In this document: positions 36,912 to 44,659 of the stretch, in pieces | How the letters are laid out: the number at the start of each line of letters is the position of its first letter | How positions within the stretch are numbered: the first letter of the stretch is position 1 | Assembly (NCBI GenBank): GCA_903887845.1 | Contig: CAISRC010000040.1 | Location: 1 to 45,700 of the forward strand | Direction of reading: 5' to 3' | DNA from: an uncultured Chlorobiaceae bacterium | Lineage (GTDB): Bacteria > Bacteroidota > Chlorobiia > Chlorobiales > Chlorobiaceae | Length of the DNA: 45,700 nt | Program-made: the position numbers and the translations under genes | The notes under the pieces: model-generated | Databases searched by the model: none | Told to the model about the DNA's origin: nothing | Seen by the model: only the letters and a program-made list of their open reading frames with translations

Positions 36912-38666
36912 ATGCAAGCCTTACTGAAATTATTACAATTCTTGAGGCCGCATTGGCGTTTTACCTTAATGGCACCCATTTTGATGTTGTGCGAAGTCGT
37001 GCTTGACCTGATGCAGCCACGCCTGATACAACGCATTATTGATTATGGTGTTGCCCGTTCAGATACCCACATGGTTATTGGTACCGCTTTTTTGATGCTC
37101 TGCTTTATGGCGCTTTCCGGGCTTTGCGGTTTAGGTTGTGGATATTTTGCCGTTCGGGCGGCTTATGGGCTTGGTGGAGATTTGCGAGCAGCCCTGTTTC
37201 TCAAGGTGCAAACGCTCTCTTTTGGAAATCTGGACCGGCTTGAAACCGGTGCGTTGATTACCCGTTTGACCAGCGATGTCAACAAGGTTCAGGAGATGGT
37301 TATGATGATGATGCGCGGAATGGTGCGAATGCCTCTTCTTATGGTCGGAAGTCTGGTTATGGCGACGGTAATCAGTCCGCAGCTCGGGTTGATTTTTATC
37401 GTGATATTACCGGCGTTGACTATAGCGCTGAGCATGATCATCCGTAAGACATTTCCTCTTTATCGCCAGGTGCAGGAGGGTTTGGATGGCATAAACACTG
37501 TGCTGCAGGAAAATCTTGCAGGGGTTAGGGTCGTCAAGGCGTTTGCCCGTTCCGCGCATGAATCTGTGCGTTTCGCCACAGCGAACAATGCGTTGATCCA
37601 ACGGATGACAGATGCTGTGCGAATGAGTTCTCGGACTACTCCGGTGATGATGCTGACCTTGAACGTTGGAGTCGTAGCCGCTCTATGGATTGGGGCTGGT
37701 CAGGTTCAAACAGGTGGAATGCGTGTTGGTGAGCTTGTAGCATTTATTAATTATCTCGGACAGGCCGTCATAACCCTGATGATGTTCAGCACGTTGACAA
37801 TACAGATTTCGACGGCCCAGGCTTCGGCACGGCGGGTTCTTGAACTTCTTGATAGTGAGCCAATGCTGATGACCCCGACCGAAGAACCACAGTTCTCCTC
37901 CCGGCCATCGGGAAAGGTTGTATTCGATAACGTGAGCTTTAACTATTCCACTGCCAGCCAGGATATGATATTGAGGAATATCAGCTTTGAGGCTGAGCCC
38001 GGTCAGACGGTTGCTATCCTTGGCGCAACAGGTTCCGGCAAGTCAACTCTGGTGCAACTGATTCCCCGTTTTTACGATGTTTCCGAGGGCAGTGTGACAC
38101 TTGATGGCGTGGATGTACGCGAAATTCCTGAGGAAGAGCTGCGCCGCCATGTAGGAATTGCCCTGCAGGAGTCGATCCTTTTCAGTGCTTCGATTAAAAA
38201 CAATATTCGTCTGGGAGAACCTGACGCCTCCTTCGAAAAATTATCAACTGCCGCGAGAAATGCCCAGGCTGATGACTTCATTCGCAATCTTCCTGACGGA
38301 TACGAAGCGCTTGTGGGACAACGCGGGGTGAATCTTTCCGGAGGTCAAAAACAACGGCTGGCCATTGCCCGTGCATTGCTTTTGCAGCCATCAGTGCTGA
38401 TTCTTGATGACAGCACAAGCGCTGTTGACGTACGAACAGAGGCCCTTATCCAGGAAGCACTTGAACGGGACAGTTACCGGCAAACCAGGTTTATTGTGGC
38501 TCAACGCATCAGTTCCGTGTTGAACGCGGACAAGATTCTTGTGCTTGATAACGGTGAAATTATTGCACAGGGAACCCATTATGAGCTTCTTGATGCGTGT
38601 GACATATACCGGGAAATTTATGAATCACAGACCGAAAATGGGGTGTTAATTTATAGTGGGCACTAA
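36912..38666 (+). CDS. Heterodimeric ABC exporter, subunit with degenerate Walker B (second pair)
   Basis: The 584-residue half-transporter has six membrane segments and an ATPase domain from about residue 335. Walker A is GATGSGKST and the signature LSGGQKQR. Walker B reads LILDDSTSAVD with Asp500 in place of the catalytic Glu. The ATG at 36912 follows a leader of about 70 bases with no strong ribosome binding site. The next gene overlaps by 11 bases and supplies the complementary Glu. Overall organisation repeats that of the pair at 23389-26999, so each importer in the block is followed by its own exporter. Confidence 0.88.
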   Translation: MQALLKLLQFLRPHWRFTLMAPILMLCEVVLDLMQPRLIQRIIDYGVARSDTHMVIGTAFLMLCFMALSGLCGLGCGYFAVRAAYGLGGDLRAALFLKVQTLSFGNLDRLETGALITRLTSDVNKVQEMVMMMMRGMVRMPLLMVGSLVMATVISPQLGLIFIVILPALTIALSMIIRKTFPLYRQVQEGLDGINTVLQENLAGVRVVKAFARSAHESVRFATANNALIQRMTDAVRMSSRTTPVMMLTLNVGVVAALWIGAGQVQTGGMRVGELVAFINYLGQAVITLMMFSTLTIQISTAQASARRVLELLDSEPMLMTPTEEPQFSSRPSGKVVFDNVSFNYSTASQDMILRNISFEAEPGQTVAILGATGSGKSTLVQLIPRFYDVSEGSVTLDGVDVREIPEEELRRHVGIALQESILFSASIKNNIRLGEPDASFEKLSTAARNAQADDFIRNLPDGYEALVGQRGVNLSGGQKQRLAIARALLLQPSVLILDDSTSAVDVRTEALIQEALERDSYRQTRFIVAQRISSVLNADKILVLDNGEIIAQGTHYELLDACDIYREIYESQTENGVLIYSGH

Positions 38667-40530
38667 CATTCAAGAGAAATCGCAAGCAGCCGCAGCACCA
38701 GCCCTTATGGGTCGGTTCGGTCAGGCTCAATCCTACAGCGAAGTGCAGCGCCCCCAACAAACGCTGGGAACGCTTCTTCGTATATGGTTTTATCTTCGTC
38801 GCCAGAAACTGTCATTGATTTTGACAGCCTTGATGGTTGTTGGTACGGTTTGCCTGGATCTTGCTGGACCTATTCTGCTCGGGCATGTTATTGATGGTCA
38901 TGTTGTCACGCGCAACCTGATTGGCTTGCCACGGATTCTTTTGCTGATGCTCATTGTTTATGTCGGCAGCGGCACGCTCAATCTGCTGCAAAGTTATGTA
39001 ATGGCAGGCGCAGCACAACGTACCATGCGGGATCTGCGTGCTGATCTTTTCAGCAAACTGCTGCATCTGCCCCTCAATTTTTTTGACCGCCGGATTCATG
39101 GAGAGTTGATGAGCCGACTGACTTCTGATGTGGAAAACATCAACCAGGTCTTAAGCAACTGTGTAACGCAGATTGTCTCTGGTTCATTGAGTACCATAGG
39201 CGTGGCAATTGCCATGTTCTTTATCAATCCTCGATTGGCAGCGGTCAGTGTCGTGACCATATCACTGTTGACGATTCTTGGTAATCGGTGGCTTGCTGCT
39301 AAAACGCGTGTCAGGTTTCGTGTTCAGCAGGCAGCCCTTGGTCGTCTCTACGGATTTATGGAAGAGACGATCGGAGTGCAGAAAGTGGTCAAAGCTTACG
39401 GCCAGGAAAAGGCATTTACCACGCAGTTTGATGTGGTCAATGAGGACTTTCGTCATGCCGGTATCAGGGCGCAGAGTTTCAGTGGTCTGACCGGTCCGAT
39501 GATGAATACCATACATAACACAGCCTATGCGATTGTGGCTGGCGTTGGAGGTCTCATGGCAATTTCCGGTATGACAACCGTTGGTGTCATTGCGATGTTT
39601 ATCAGCTACACTCGTCAGTTCGGAAGGCCCATGAATGAAATCGCCATCCTCTATAACCTTCTCCAATCTGCCATGGCGGGTGCTGAACGTGTCTTTGAAA
39701 TTATCGATGAAAACCCGGAAGTCGATGCTGAACATGTTGAATTACTTCAAAAAATCCGGGGGGATGTTATTTTTGACCGTGTGTCGTTTTCCTACCGTCA
39801 GGATGTGCCTGTTCTGAAGGAGGTAATCCTTCATGCCAGACCAGGCCAGACAATAGCATTGATCGGGCCAACCGGTGCGGGAAAAACCACCATTGTCAAT
39901 CTGCTTACCCGCTTTTACGAGACCGATAGCGGACGCATTTTCGTTGATGGTCGTGATCTTCGCGAAATTCCTAAGGTTGAACTGCGTCGTCAGCTTGGCA
40001 TAGTCCTTCAGGATACCTTTCTTTTTTCCGGTACGGTCAGGGAAAATATCCGTTATGGCCGACTTGATGCTACTGATGAAGAGATTGTTGAGGCGGCTCG
40101 TCTCTCAAACGCTGATTCCTTTATCCATCTGCTCCCGCTTGGCTACGATACACTTCTTACAGAGCGGGGAAGCAATTTCAGCCATGGTCAGCGGCAGATG
40201 CTCGCCATAGCGAGGGCGATTCTGGCTGATCCTGCAATCCTGATTCTGGACGAGGCGACCAGCAGTGTGGACACCCGAACGGAGCAGCATATTCAGGAGG
40301 CGATGCATCGCTTGATGGACGGACGTACCAGCTTTGTAATTGCACATCGGCTCAGCACCATTCGCGGTGCAGACCAGATTCTTGTAATCAATCATGGCGA
40401 AGTCACTGAGCGCGGAACTCACTGCGAACTTCTGGCGCAAAAAGGTTTTTACTGGCGACTTTCTTCAAGCCAATGGAAGGACGCTCAACAGGATGAAATG
40501 GCTATGGTTGAGGAAGATTGCCTTGTTTAA
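38656..40530 (+). CDS. Heterodimeric ABC exporter, subunit with catalytic Glu (second pair)
   Basis: The 624-residue half-transporter has a 45-residue N-terminal extension, six membrane segments and an ATPase domain. Walker A is GPTGAGKTT, and Walker B LILDEATSSVD has Glu533. The signature is FSHGQRQ, departing from LSGGQ, so the second ATP site formed with the previous subunit is weak, as in other asymmetric exporters. The GTG start at 38656 lies inside the end of the previous gene, indicating coupled translation. Confidence 0.88.
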   Translation: MGTNIQEKSQAAAAPALMGRFGQAQSYSEVQRPQQTLGTLLRIWFYLRRQKLSLILTALMVVGTVCLDLAGPILLGHVIDGHVVTRNLIGLPRILLLMLIVYVGSGTLNLLQSYVMAGAAQRTMRDLRADLFSKLLHLPLNFFDRRIHGELMSRLTSDVENINQVLSNCVTQIVSGSLSTIGVAIAMFFINPRLAAVSVVTISLLTILGNRWLAAKTRVRFRVQQAALGRLYGFMEETIGVQKVVKAYGQEKAFTTQFDVVNEDFRHAGIRAQSFSGLTGPMMNTIHNTAYAIVAGVGGLMAISGMTTVGVIAMFISYTRQFGRPMNEIAILYNLLQSAMAGAERVFEIIDENPEVDAEHVELLQKIRGDVIFDRVSFSYRQDVPVLKEVILHARPGQTIALIGPTGAGKTTIVNLLTRFYETDSGRIFVDGRDLREIPKVELRRQLGIVLQDTFLFSGTVRENIRYGRLDATDEEIVEAARLSNADSFIHLLPLGYDTLLTERGSNFSHGQRQMLAIARAILADPAILILDEATSSVDTRTEQHIQEAMHRLMDGRTSFVIAHRLSTIRGADQILVINHGEVTERGTHCELLAQKGFYWRLSSSQWKDAQQDEMAMVEEDCLV

Positions 40531-40567
40531 CGATCGCTTTAAATAATATAAAATAGGAACCAGGAAA

Positions 40568-40807
40568 ATGGCATGTGCTTGCAAATTTAAGGAATTTCTT
40601 GAGGTCGAATGGTCTGTTCCGACTATTTTCTCCAGGGAATGTGCAGAGAGAGTGGGTATGGCGCTTGAAGAGATAGCAGACGTTCGCGGGGTCAGGGTGA
40701 ACTTGCTGTTGAAAACCGTGACGGTATGCTTTGATGATGACCGTATTGGTTTGACGCAACTGAAAGATGCCATGAGTAACGCAGGATTTCCCGCTGTTTT
40801 GGCTTAG
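40568..40807 (+). CDS. Small HMA-fold (metal-binding-domain-like) protein without the CXXC motif
   Basis: This 79-residue protein has the beta-alpha-beta-beta-alpha-beta order of heavy-metal-associated domains: ECAERVGMALEEIADVRGVRVNLLLKTVTVCFDD, then LTQLKDAMSNAGFPAV. The usual MxCxxC loop is reduced to a single Cys25 (SREC). A CXC pair, Cys3 and Cys5, sits at the extreme N-terminus. It may bind metal through the N-terminal pair, or it may have lost metal binding and serve as a small carrier. AGGAA lies before the ATG. It sits 37 bases after the exporter and 42 bases before a radical SAM gene. Confidence 0.65.
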   Translation: MACACKFKEFLEVEWSVPTIFSRECAERVGMALEEIADVRGVRVNLLLKTVTVCFDDDRIGLTQLKDAMSNAGFPAVLA

Positions 40808-40849
40808 CGATGCTGATAACAAACTCTTTGATCCAGTAAGGATACCTCA

Positions 40850-41473
40850 ATGTCTGAAGATGAAAACCCTAAATGGCGAAAGAAAAAAGCGGCCACTTTA
40901 GCCTATAAAAACGGTCACTCCCTCTACCTCATTATCACCAACAGATGCTCAAATACGTGCATATTCTGTCCGAAATTCAACCAGTACAAACTTTATGGCC
41001 AAGATTTGCTGCTTGAGAAAGAACCATCTTTCGAAGAGGTCATGGCTGCGGTTGCAGTTGTAGAGCCAACGGGAATAGATGAGATTGTTTTTTGCGGATT
41101 TGGTGAATCGCTGCTCAGACTGGAGCTGGTTGTGCGCATTGCACAGGAACTCAAACGTCGCTACAGCTATCCCATTCGAATCAATACTGATGGTCAGGCC
41201 AATCTTGTCCACGACCGCGACATTGTTCCTGAACTGGCCGGATTGGTGGACACTATTTCTGTAAGCCTGAACGCCTCCGATCCAGCAACGTATATAAAGT
41301 TGTGCGATACCCCTTTTGGTGATAAAGGCTTCTTCGGTGTTTGTGATTTCATACGTTTGGCAAAACAACAGATACCTAACGTGATAGCATCGGTTGTGGA
41401 TTATCCGGGAGTTGACCTGGATGCTTGCCGGGCACTGGTCCTTTCGCTGGGAGTCTCGTTCAGGGTCAGGTGA
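40850..41473 (+). CDS. Radical SAM protein of the TatD-associated (QueE-like small) type
   Basis: The 207-residue protein has a canonical CX3CX2C triad, Cys33, Cys37 and Cys40 in NRCSNTCIFC, preceded by SLYLIITN, and a GFGESLLR segment as the SAM-binding GGE-like motif. The short barrel and the sequence VDTISVSLNASDPATY match the family often linked or fused to TatD nuclease genes. No tatD gene is adjacent. The end (SLGVSFRVR) is a few residues shorter than I would expect. It differs in motif and size from the four CX8CX2C paralogues. Its reaction is unknown. It is the last gene of the nitrogenase-like unit. Confidence 0.78.
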   Translation: MSEDENPKWRKKKAATLAYKNGHSLYLIITNRCSNTCIFCPKFNQYKLYGQDLLLEKEPSFEEVMAAVAVVEPTGIDEIVFCGFGESLLRLELVVRIAQELKRRYSYPIRINTDGQANLVHDRDIVPELAGLVDTISVSLNASDPATYIKLCDTPFGDKGFFGVCDFIRLAKQQIPNVIASVVDYPGVDLDACRALVLSLGVSFRVR

Positions 41474-41866
41474 TTTCTCCAGTGGAAACTGGCTCAAAGG
41501 TCACGTCACCAATACTCATTTTCCTCTACTCGCAGCTCACTGATCACACTCTTGGAATCGTGAGGAATGATGATTGTTTTATCAATCAGCCGGATGAATG
41601 CTGTGCTCTTTTAATAAGACATTACAAGTGTCTAACTTGTTTATGGTATGTATTTTAACACTTAAACGGGATTTGCGTATTGCTTTGTTTGACTATATTT
41701 AATTGTTACCAAAAGAACGTATAGAATATTTTCGTATGCAAGGGTTTGGGTCGCTATTTCTATTGGTTTTTATATATGAAATTCACATTAGCACCACTTT
41801 TGCACAATGAAGCACTCTGTTCAAGTGTGATGATCTAAATTTCACAACCATCAAGGAGAACGACGT
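41474..41866 (+). other. Leader region before the first HgdB-like gene
   Basis: These 393 bases have no gene. The regulon box lies at 41645-41674. Just before it is a short inverted repeat, ACAAGT at 41624-41629 and ACTTGT at 41635-41640. Unlike the leaders at 15595, 18524, 28784 and 43247 there is no ACTTG/CAAGT hairpin followed by a GCCGATTC-type terminator. A strong AAGGAG site precedes the ATG at 41867. Confidence 0.55.
41645..41674 (+). promoter_or_regulatory. Regulon box, copy 5 of 6 (upstream of first HgdB-like gene)
   Basis: GGTAT at 41645 and GGGATTT at 41668 are exact and at the standard distance. The middle half-site is degenerate (TTAAC instead of ATNCC), making this the weakest copy. 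The 5' flank TTTAT is shared with copies 2 and 4. Confidence 0.62.
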
Positions 41867-43246
41867 ATGAGTAAACAGCTTTTCAGATATTCAGAGGTAA
41901 ATAAGGAGAGGTTCTTGTCAAGTGAAGATATAACGTTCAGTGATGGAAGTGTTGCGACCCCGGAAGCTGTATGGCATTATCTGACTGAAGAAGGGCCAAA
42001 AAAATATCCGCACGCATTCGAAATCAATCTACACCAGGGTAGCCGGGGCAGCAAGGATGAGACGTTGCCAACAGTACTCAAAACCCAGTACTTGAGCCTC
42101 ACCTTGAGTGAACGGATGGAGAAAGCCAGAGATAACGGCAAAAGCATAGCCTTTATCCAGGGTGGGCAGACTATCGACGCCTATACAGCAGCCGATACGA
42201 TTGCACTCAGGCCAGCAAATGTCGGCAACTGGATCAATGGCCGGCACCATGGCAAGAATATCTATGAAAATGCACAGATCAGGAAAGAAAAGAAAGAAAA
42301 ATCACACCATGATATGACCTTTGAGGCCTGCCAGACCGCAGGCTATGAGCATATTCAGGAGGGAGATCTGCGTATAGACATAGTTGCTCCATATACAACC
42401 CTGCGCTGCTCGGATGTTTCCTACGGCGTTGAGGCACATCGTCATGGTCCCAATCAAAATGTCAAGTTGTTCAATGTTGATTTTCCCTTGCGGAACCAGG
42501 CCGGCAAGCCGTGGGCGATTGAATATTTTTCAAAAAACCTGCGAAAATTAGTCCGGCTTCTTGATGAATCAACGGGAAGGAGCACAACGGATGAGGATTT
42601 ACTGAAGGCGATAAAACTGCATAACACAGGTCGTCGGCTCTCTATCGAATTGGCTGATATCTGGTGGTCGGCAGATATTCCACCGACGAACAGTGATGAT
42701 CGACAGACTCTTTCCTCACTTGGACATCTCGAATACGGGGATACGAAAGCATCCTTGAGTGTGCTTAAAGAGGCCAAAAAGTACCTTGTTGAACGAGTTG
42801 AAAACGGCGTAAAAGGGCATGGTGTTCCGGATAATCCGAAGAGGTTGTTTATTCTCGGCTCCTGTGTCGGGGTGAACAATGCCAGAAGCGAAGTCGATGG
42901 CGCAATAGTTGTCGGCAAGGACGATGGCTGGAGCACTATCAACTCTCTGGTTGATGAAGAGGGCGATCCCTTCTTCAATCTGGCCAAAGCCACCCTTAAC
43001 TATCCTTATGAACAGGGAATTGAGGAAAGAGCCCGGTGGACAATCGAACAGATCAGAAGGTCAAGAGCTGAGGGCGTTATTTTTATCCACAGATGGGGCT
43101 GCAATACACAGGCCTCAATATCGAGAGCCGTCGTTGATGTTATCAAGCGGGAGACAGGAATACCGACTTACATTCATGAAAGTGAATTCGGATTACAGTA
43201 TGAACAGGAACATAATCGTATCAGCGCCTTCATCGAAATGCTTTAA
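41867..43246 (+). CDS. HgdB/BcrC-type 2-hydroxyacyl-CoA dehydratase-family reductase subunit (full length)
   Basis: The 459-residue protein resembles the HGD-D family of [4Fe-4S] dehydratase/reductase subunits that receive electrons from an ATP-driven activator. It has four cysteines in all: Cys155 (FEACQTAGYEH), Cys181 (LRCSDVSYG), Cys333 (LGSCVGVNNAR) and Cys412 (HRWGCNTQ), enough for one [4Fe-4S] cluster. GVEAHRHGP and a late RWGCNTQ segment are in the places expected for cluster loops. No CoA ligase or CoA transferase lies nearby, so the usual acyl-CoA chemistry is doubtful. The activator gene is at 43759 and a close paralogue at 44660. Strong AAGGAG site. Confidence 0.75.
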   Translation: MSKQLFRYSEVNKERFLSSEDITFSDGSVATPEAVWHYLTEEGPKKYPHAFEINLHQGSRGSKDETLPTVLKTQYLSLTLSERMEKARDNGKSIAFIQGGQTIDAYTAADTIALRPANVGNWINGRHHGKNIYENAQIRKEKKEKSHHDMTFEACQTAGYEHIQEGDLRIDIVAPYTTLRCSDVSYGVEAHRHGPNQNVKLFNVDFPLRNQAGKPWAIEYFSKNLRKLVRLLDESTGRSTTDEDLLKAIKLHNTGRRLSIELADIWWSADIPPTNSDDRQTLSSLGHLEYGDTKASLSVLKEAKKYLVERVENGVKGHGVPDNPKRLFILGSCVGVNNARSEVDGAIVVGKDDGWSTINSLVDEEGDPFFNLAKATLNYPYEQGIEERARWTIEQIRRSRAEGVIFIHRWGCNTQASISRAVVDVIKRETGIPTYIHESEFGLQYEQEHNRISAFIEML

Positions 43247-43341
43247 AGAGTATTGAAGAAACTCTGTCAACGTTTCAATCTTTGTAATGCAGAGATATAA
43301 ATTTCAATCAAAAATCTGATTTCACGTTATAGCCTATTTGC

Positions 43342-43371
43342 GGGATAAAATATACCTTTTAAAAGGGATTT
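43342..43371 (+). promoter_or_regulatory. Regulon box, copy 6 of 6 (upstream of activator gene)
   Basis: GGGAT at 43342, ATACC at 43352 and GGGATTT at 43365 keep the common spacing. The centre CCTTTTAAAAGG is a perfect 12-bp palindrome whose inner bases differ from the one at 28898-28909, so symmetry rather than exact sequence is conserved. Confidence 0.75.
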
Positions 43372-43585
43372 TTAACTTCCTTTTTATTCCTCATATTAAT
43401 AAGGAAGGTTGAATTAGATCTTTTCTGATTAACGAATGATGGGATGAAAACAATTAACTGGATAGTAAAAGTATAAAATTAATTCGGTTCATTAATTATG
43501 AAAAAGAGCAGGATATCAGACAGCTTTCTTTATTGTTGTTGCTTTAAAGAGAATCAAGAAGCCATTATTATCATTCCGACATAGT

Positions 43586-43652
43586 ACTTGAAACTGCAGG
43601 CAAGTTTATATGGAAGCCGATTCTTATGGTCAAAGAGTTGGCTTTTTTTGTG
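43586..43652 (+). terminator. Two-hairpin leader module with intrinsic terminator, copy 4 of 4
   Basis: Hairpin A pairs ACTTG (43586-43590) with CAAGT (43601-43605), loop 10 bases. Hairpin B pairs AGCCGATTCT (43615-43624) with AGAGTTGGCT (43634-43643) through two wobble pairs, then a run of eight T residues. The wobble pairs keep the RNA stem but would break a DNA palindrome, pointing to function as RNA. Confidence 0.78.
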
Positions 43653-43758
43653 TTAAAAAATTCGAATCAATTGAACTATGGCAATAGAACGTACAAATTG
43701 TGATTGCAAAATATCCTGACAAGAAAAAATTTATATAACTCAACAATTGGAGTATTCG

Positions 43759-44568
43759 ATGTCGTTAAGTGGAAATTATTTTGCTGGTGTTGATGTCGGT
43801 TCGCTGGCAGCAAAATCTGTGATTCTGAAAGATGGCGATATTTTCGCTACAGGACTTGTCCCGAGTGGAGTAAATTCTGTGGAAAGCGGGTTGAATGCGT
43901 TGAACCTGGCTCTGGAGTCGGCGGGACTCAAGCAGGAAGAGCTGACTTATATCGTAGGAACAGGGTATGGACGCGTTTCTGCCCCTTACGCCAATAAAGC
44001 TGTAACGGAAATAACCTGCCACGCCAAAGGCGCAAACTACCTGCATCCGACTGTCCGGACGATCATTGATATGGGTGGTCAGGATTGTAAAGCCATACGG
44101 ATAGATCAGGATGGAGCAGTTGTCGATTTTGCCATGAACGATAAATGCGCCGCAGGCACCGGCCGTTTTCTTGAAGTAATGGCCGGGGTTTTTAAAGTTG
44201 AGCTTAAAGATCTTGGAGCTATAGCCTTGTCGGCCACCGATACGGTACCCATGAGCAGCACCTGCACAGTCTTTGCAGAGTCTGAAACGATCTCGCTTGT
44301 AGCCAGAGGCGAAAAGCCTGAAAATATTCTGAATGGTATCCACCACTCTATTGCCAATCGAATTGCCGGACTCTTTTCAAGAGTTGGAATTGAAAGCGAA
44401 GTCTTTTTTTCCGGTGGCGTAGCCAAGAACAGCGGCATGAAAAATGCGATCGAACAGGCCCTGAAAGTCACCATCGTCAAGCCGGAAATTGATCCTCAAC
44501 TTATTGGAGCCCTTGGTGCCGCAGTTATAGCGCGCAATTTTGCCAAAAAAGAAGGACTATGGGTCTGA
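43759..44568 (+). CDS. HgdC/BadF-type ASKHA ATPase activator
   Basis: The 269-residue protein is an ATP-driven one-electron donor of the activator family of 2-hydroxyacyl-CoA dehydratases and benzoyl-CoA reductases. The ASKHA ATP-binding motifs are visible: GVDVGSLAAKSV at the start, GTGYGRV, and DMGGQDCKAIRID. The cluster ligands are Cys130 (NDKCAAGTGRF) and Cys169 (SSTCTVFAESE), 39 residues apart as in HgdC, where they bridge the dimer with one [4Fe-4S]. ATG 43759 is preferred over TTG 43747 because TTGGAG lies 6 bases before it. It lies between two HgdB-like genes, with one box and terminator module upstream. Confidence 0.9.
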   Translation: MSLSGNYFAGVDVGSLAAKSVILKDGDIFATGLVPSGVNSVESGLNALNLALESAGLKQEELTYIVGTGYGRVSAPYANKAVTEITCHAKGANYLHPTVRTIIDMGGQDCKAIRIDQDGAVVDFAMNDKCAAGTGRFLEVMAGVFKVELKDLGAIALSATDTVPMSSTCTVFAESETISLVARGEKPENILNGIHHSIANRIAGLFSRVGIESEVFFSGGVAKNSGMKNAIEQALKVTIVKPEIDPQLIGALGAAVIARNFAKKEGLWV

Positions 44569-44659
44569 CCACACAGGTAAAGAATGATGCTTATTGAGAG
44601 CACGCTCATTGCATTTAAAGAAATGATAAAAAATAAACTCCTCAAGGAGGGACGCATTC

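Larger units (their letters stand above)
43247..43758 (+). other. Leader region before the activator gene
   Basis: These 512 bases have no gene. They hold the regulon box (43342-43371), an AT-rich spacer with a TTGTTGTTGC tract near 43532, and the two-hairpin terminator module (43586-43652). TTGGAG precedes the ATG at 43759. Confidence 0.6.
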
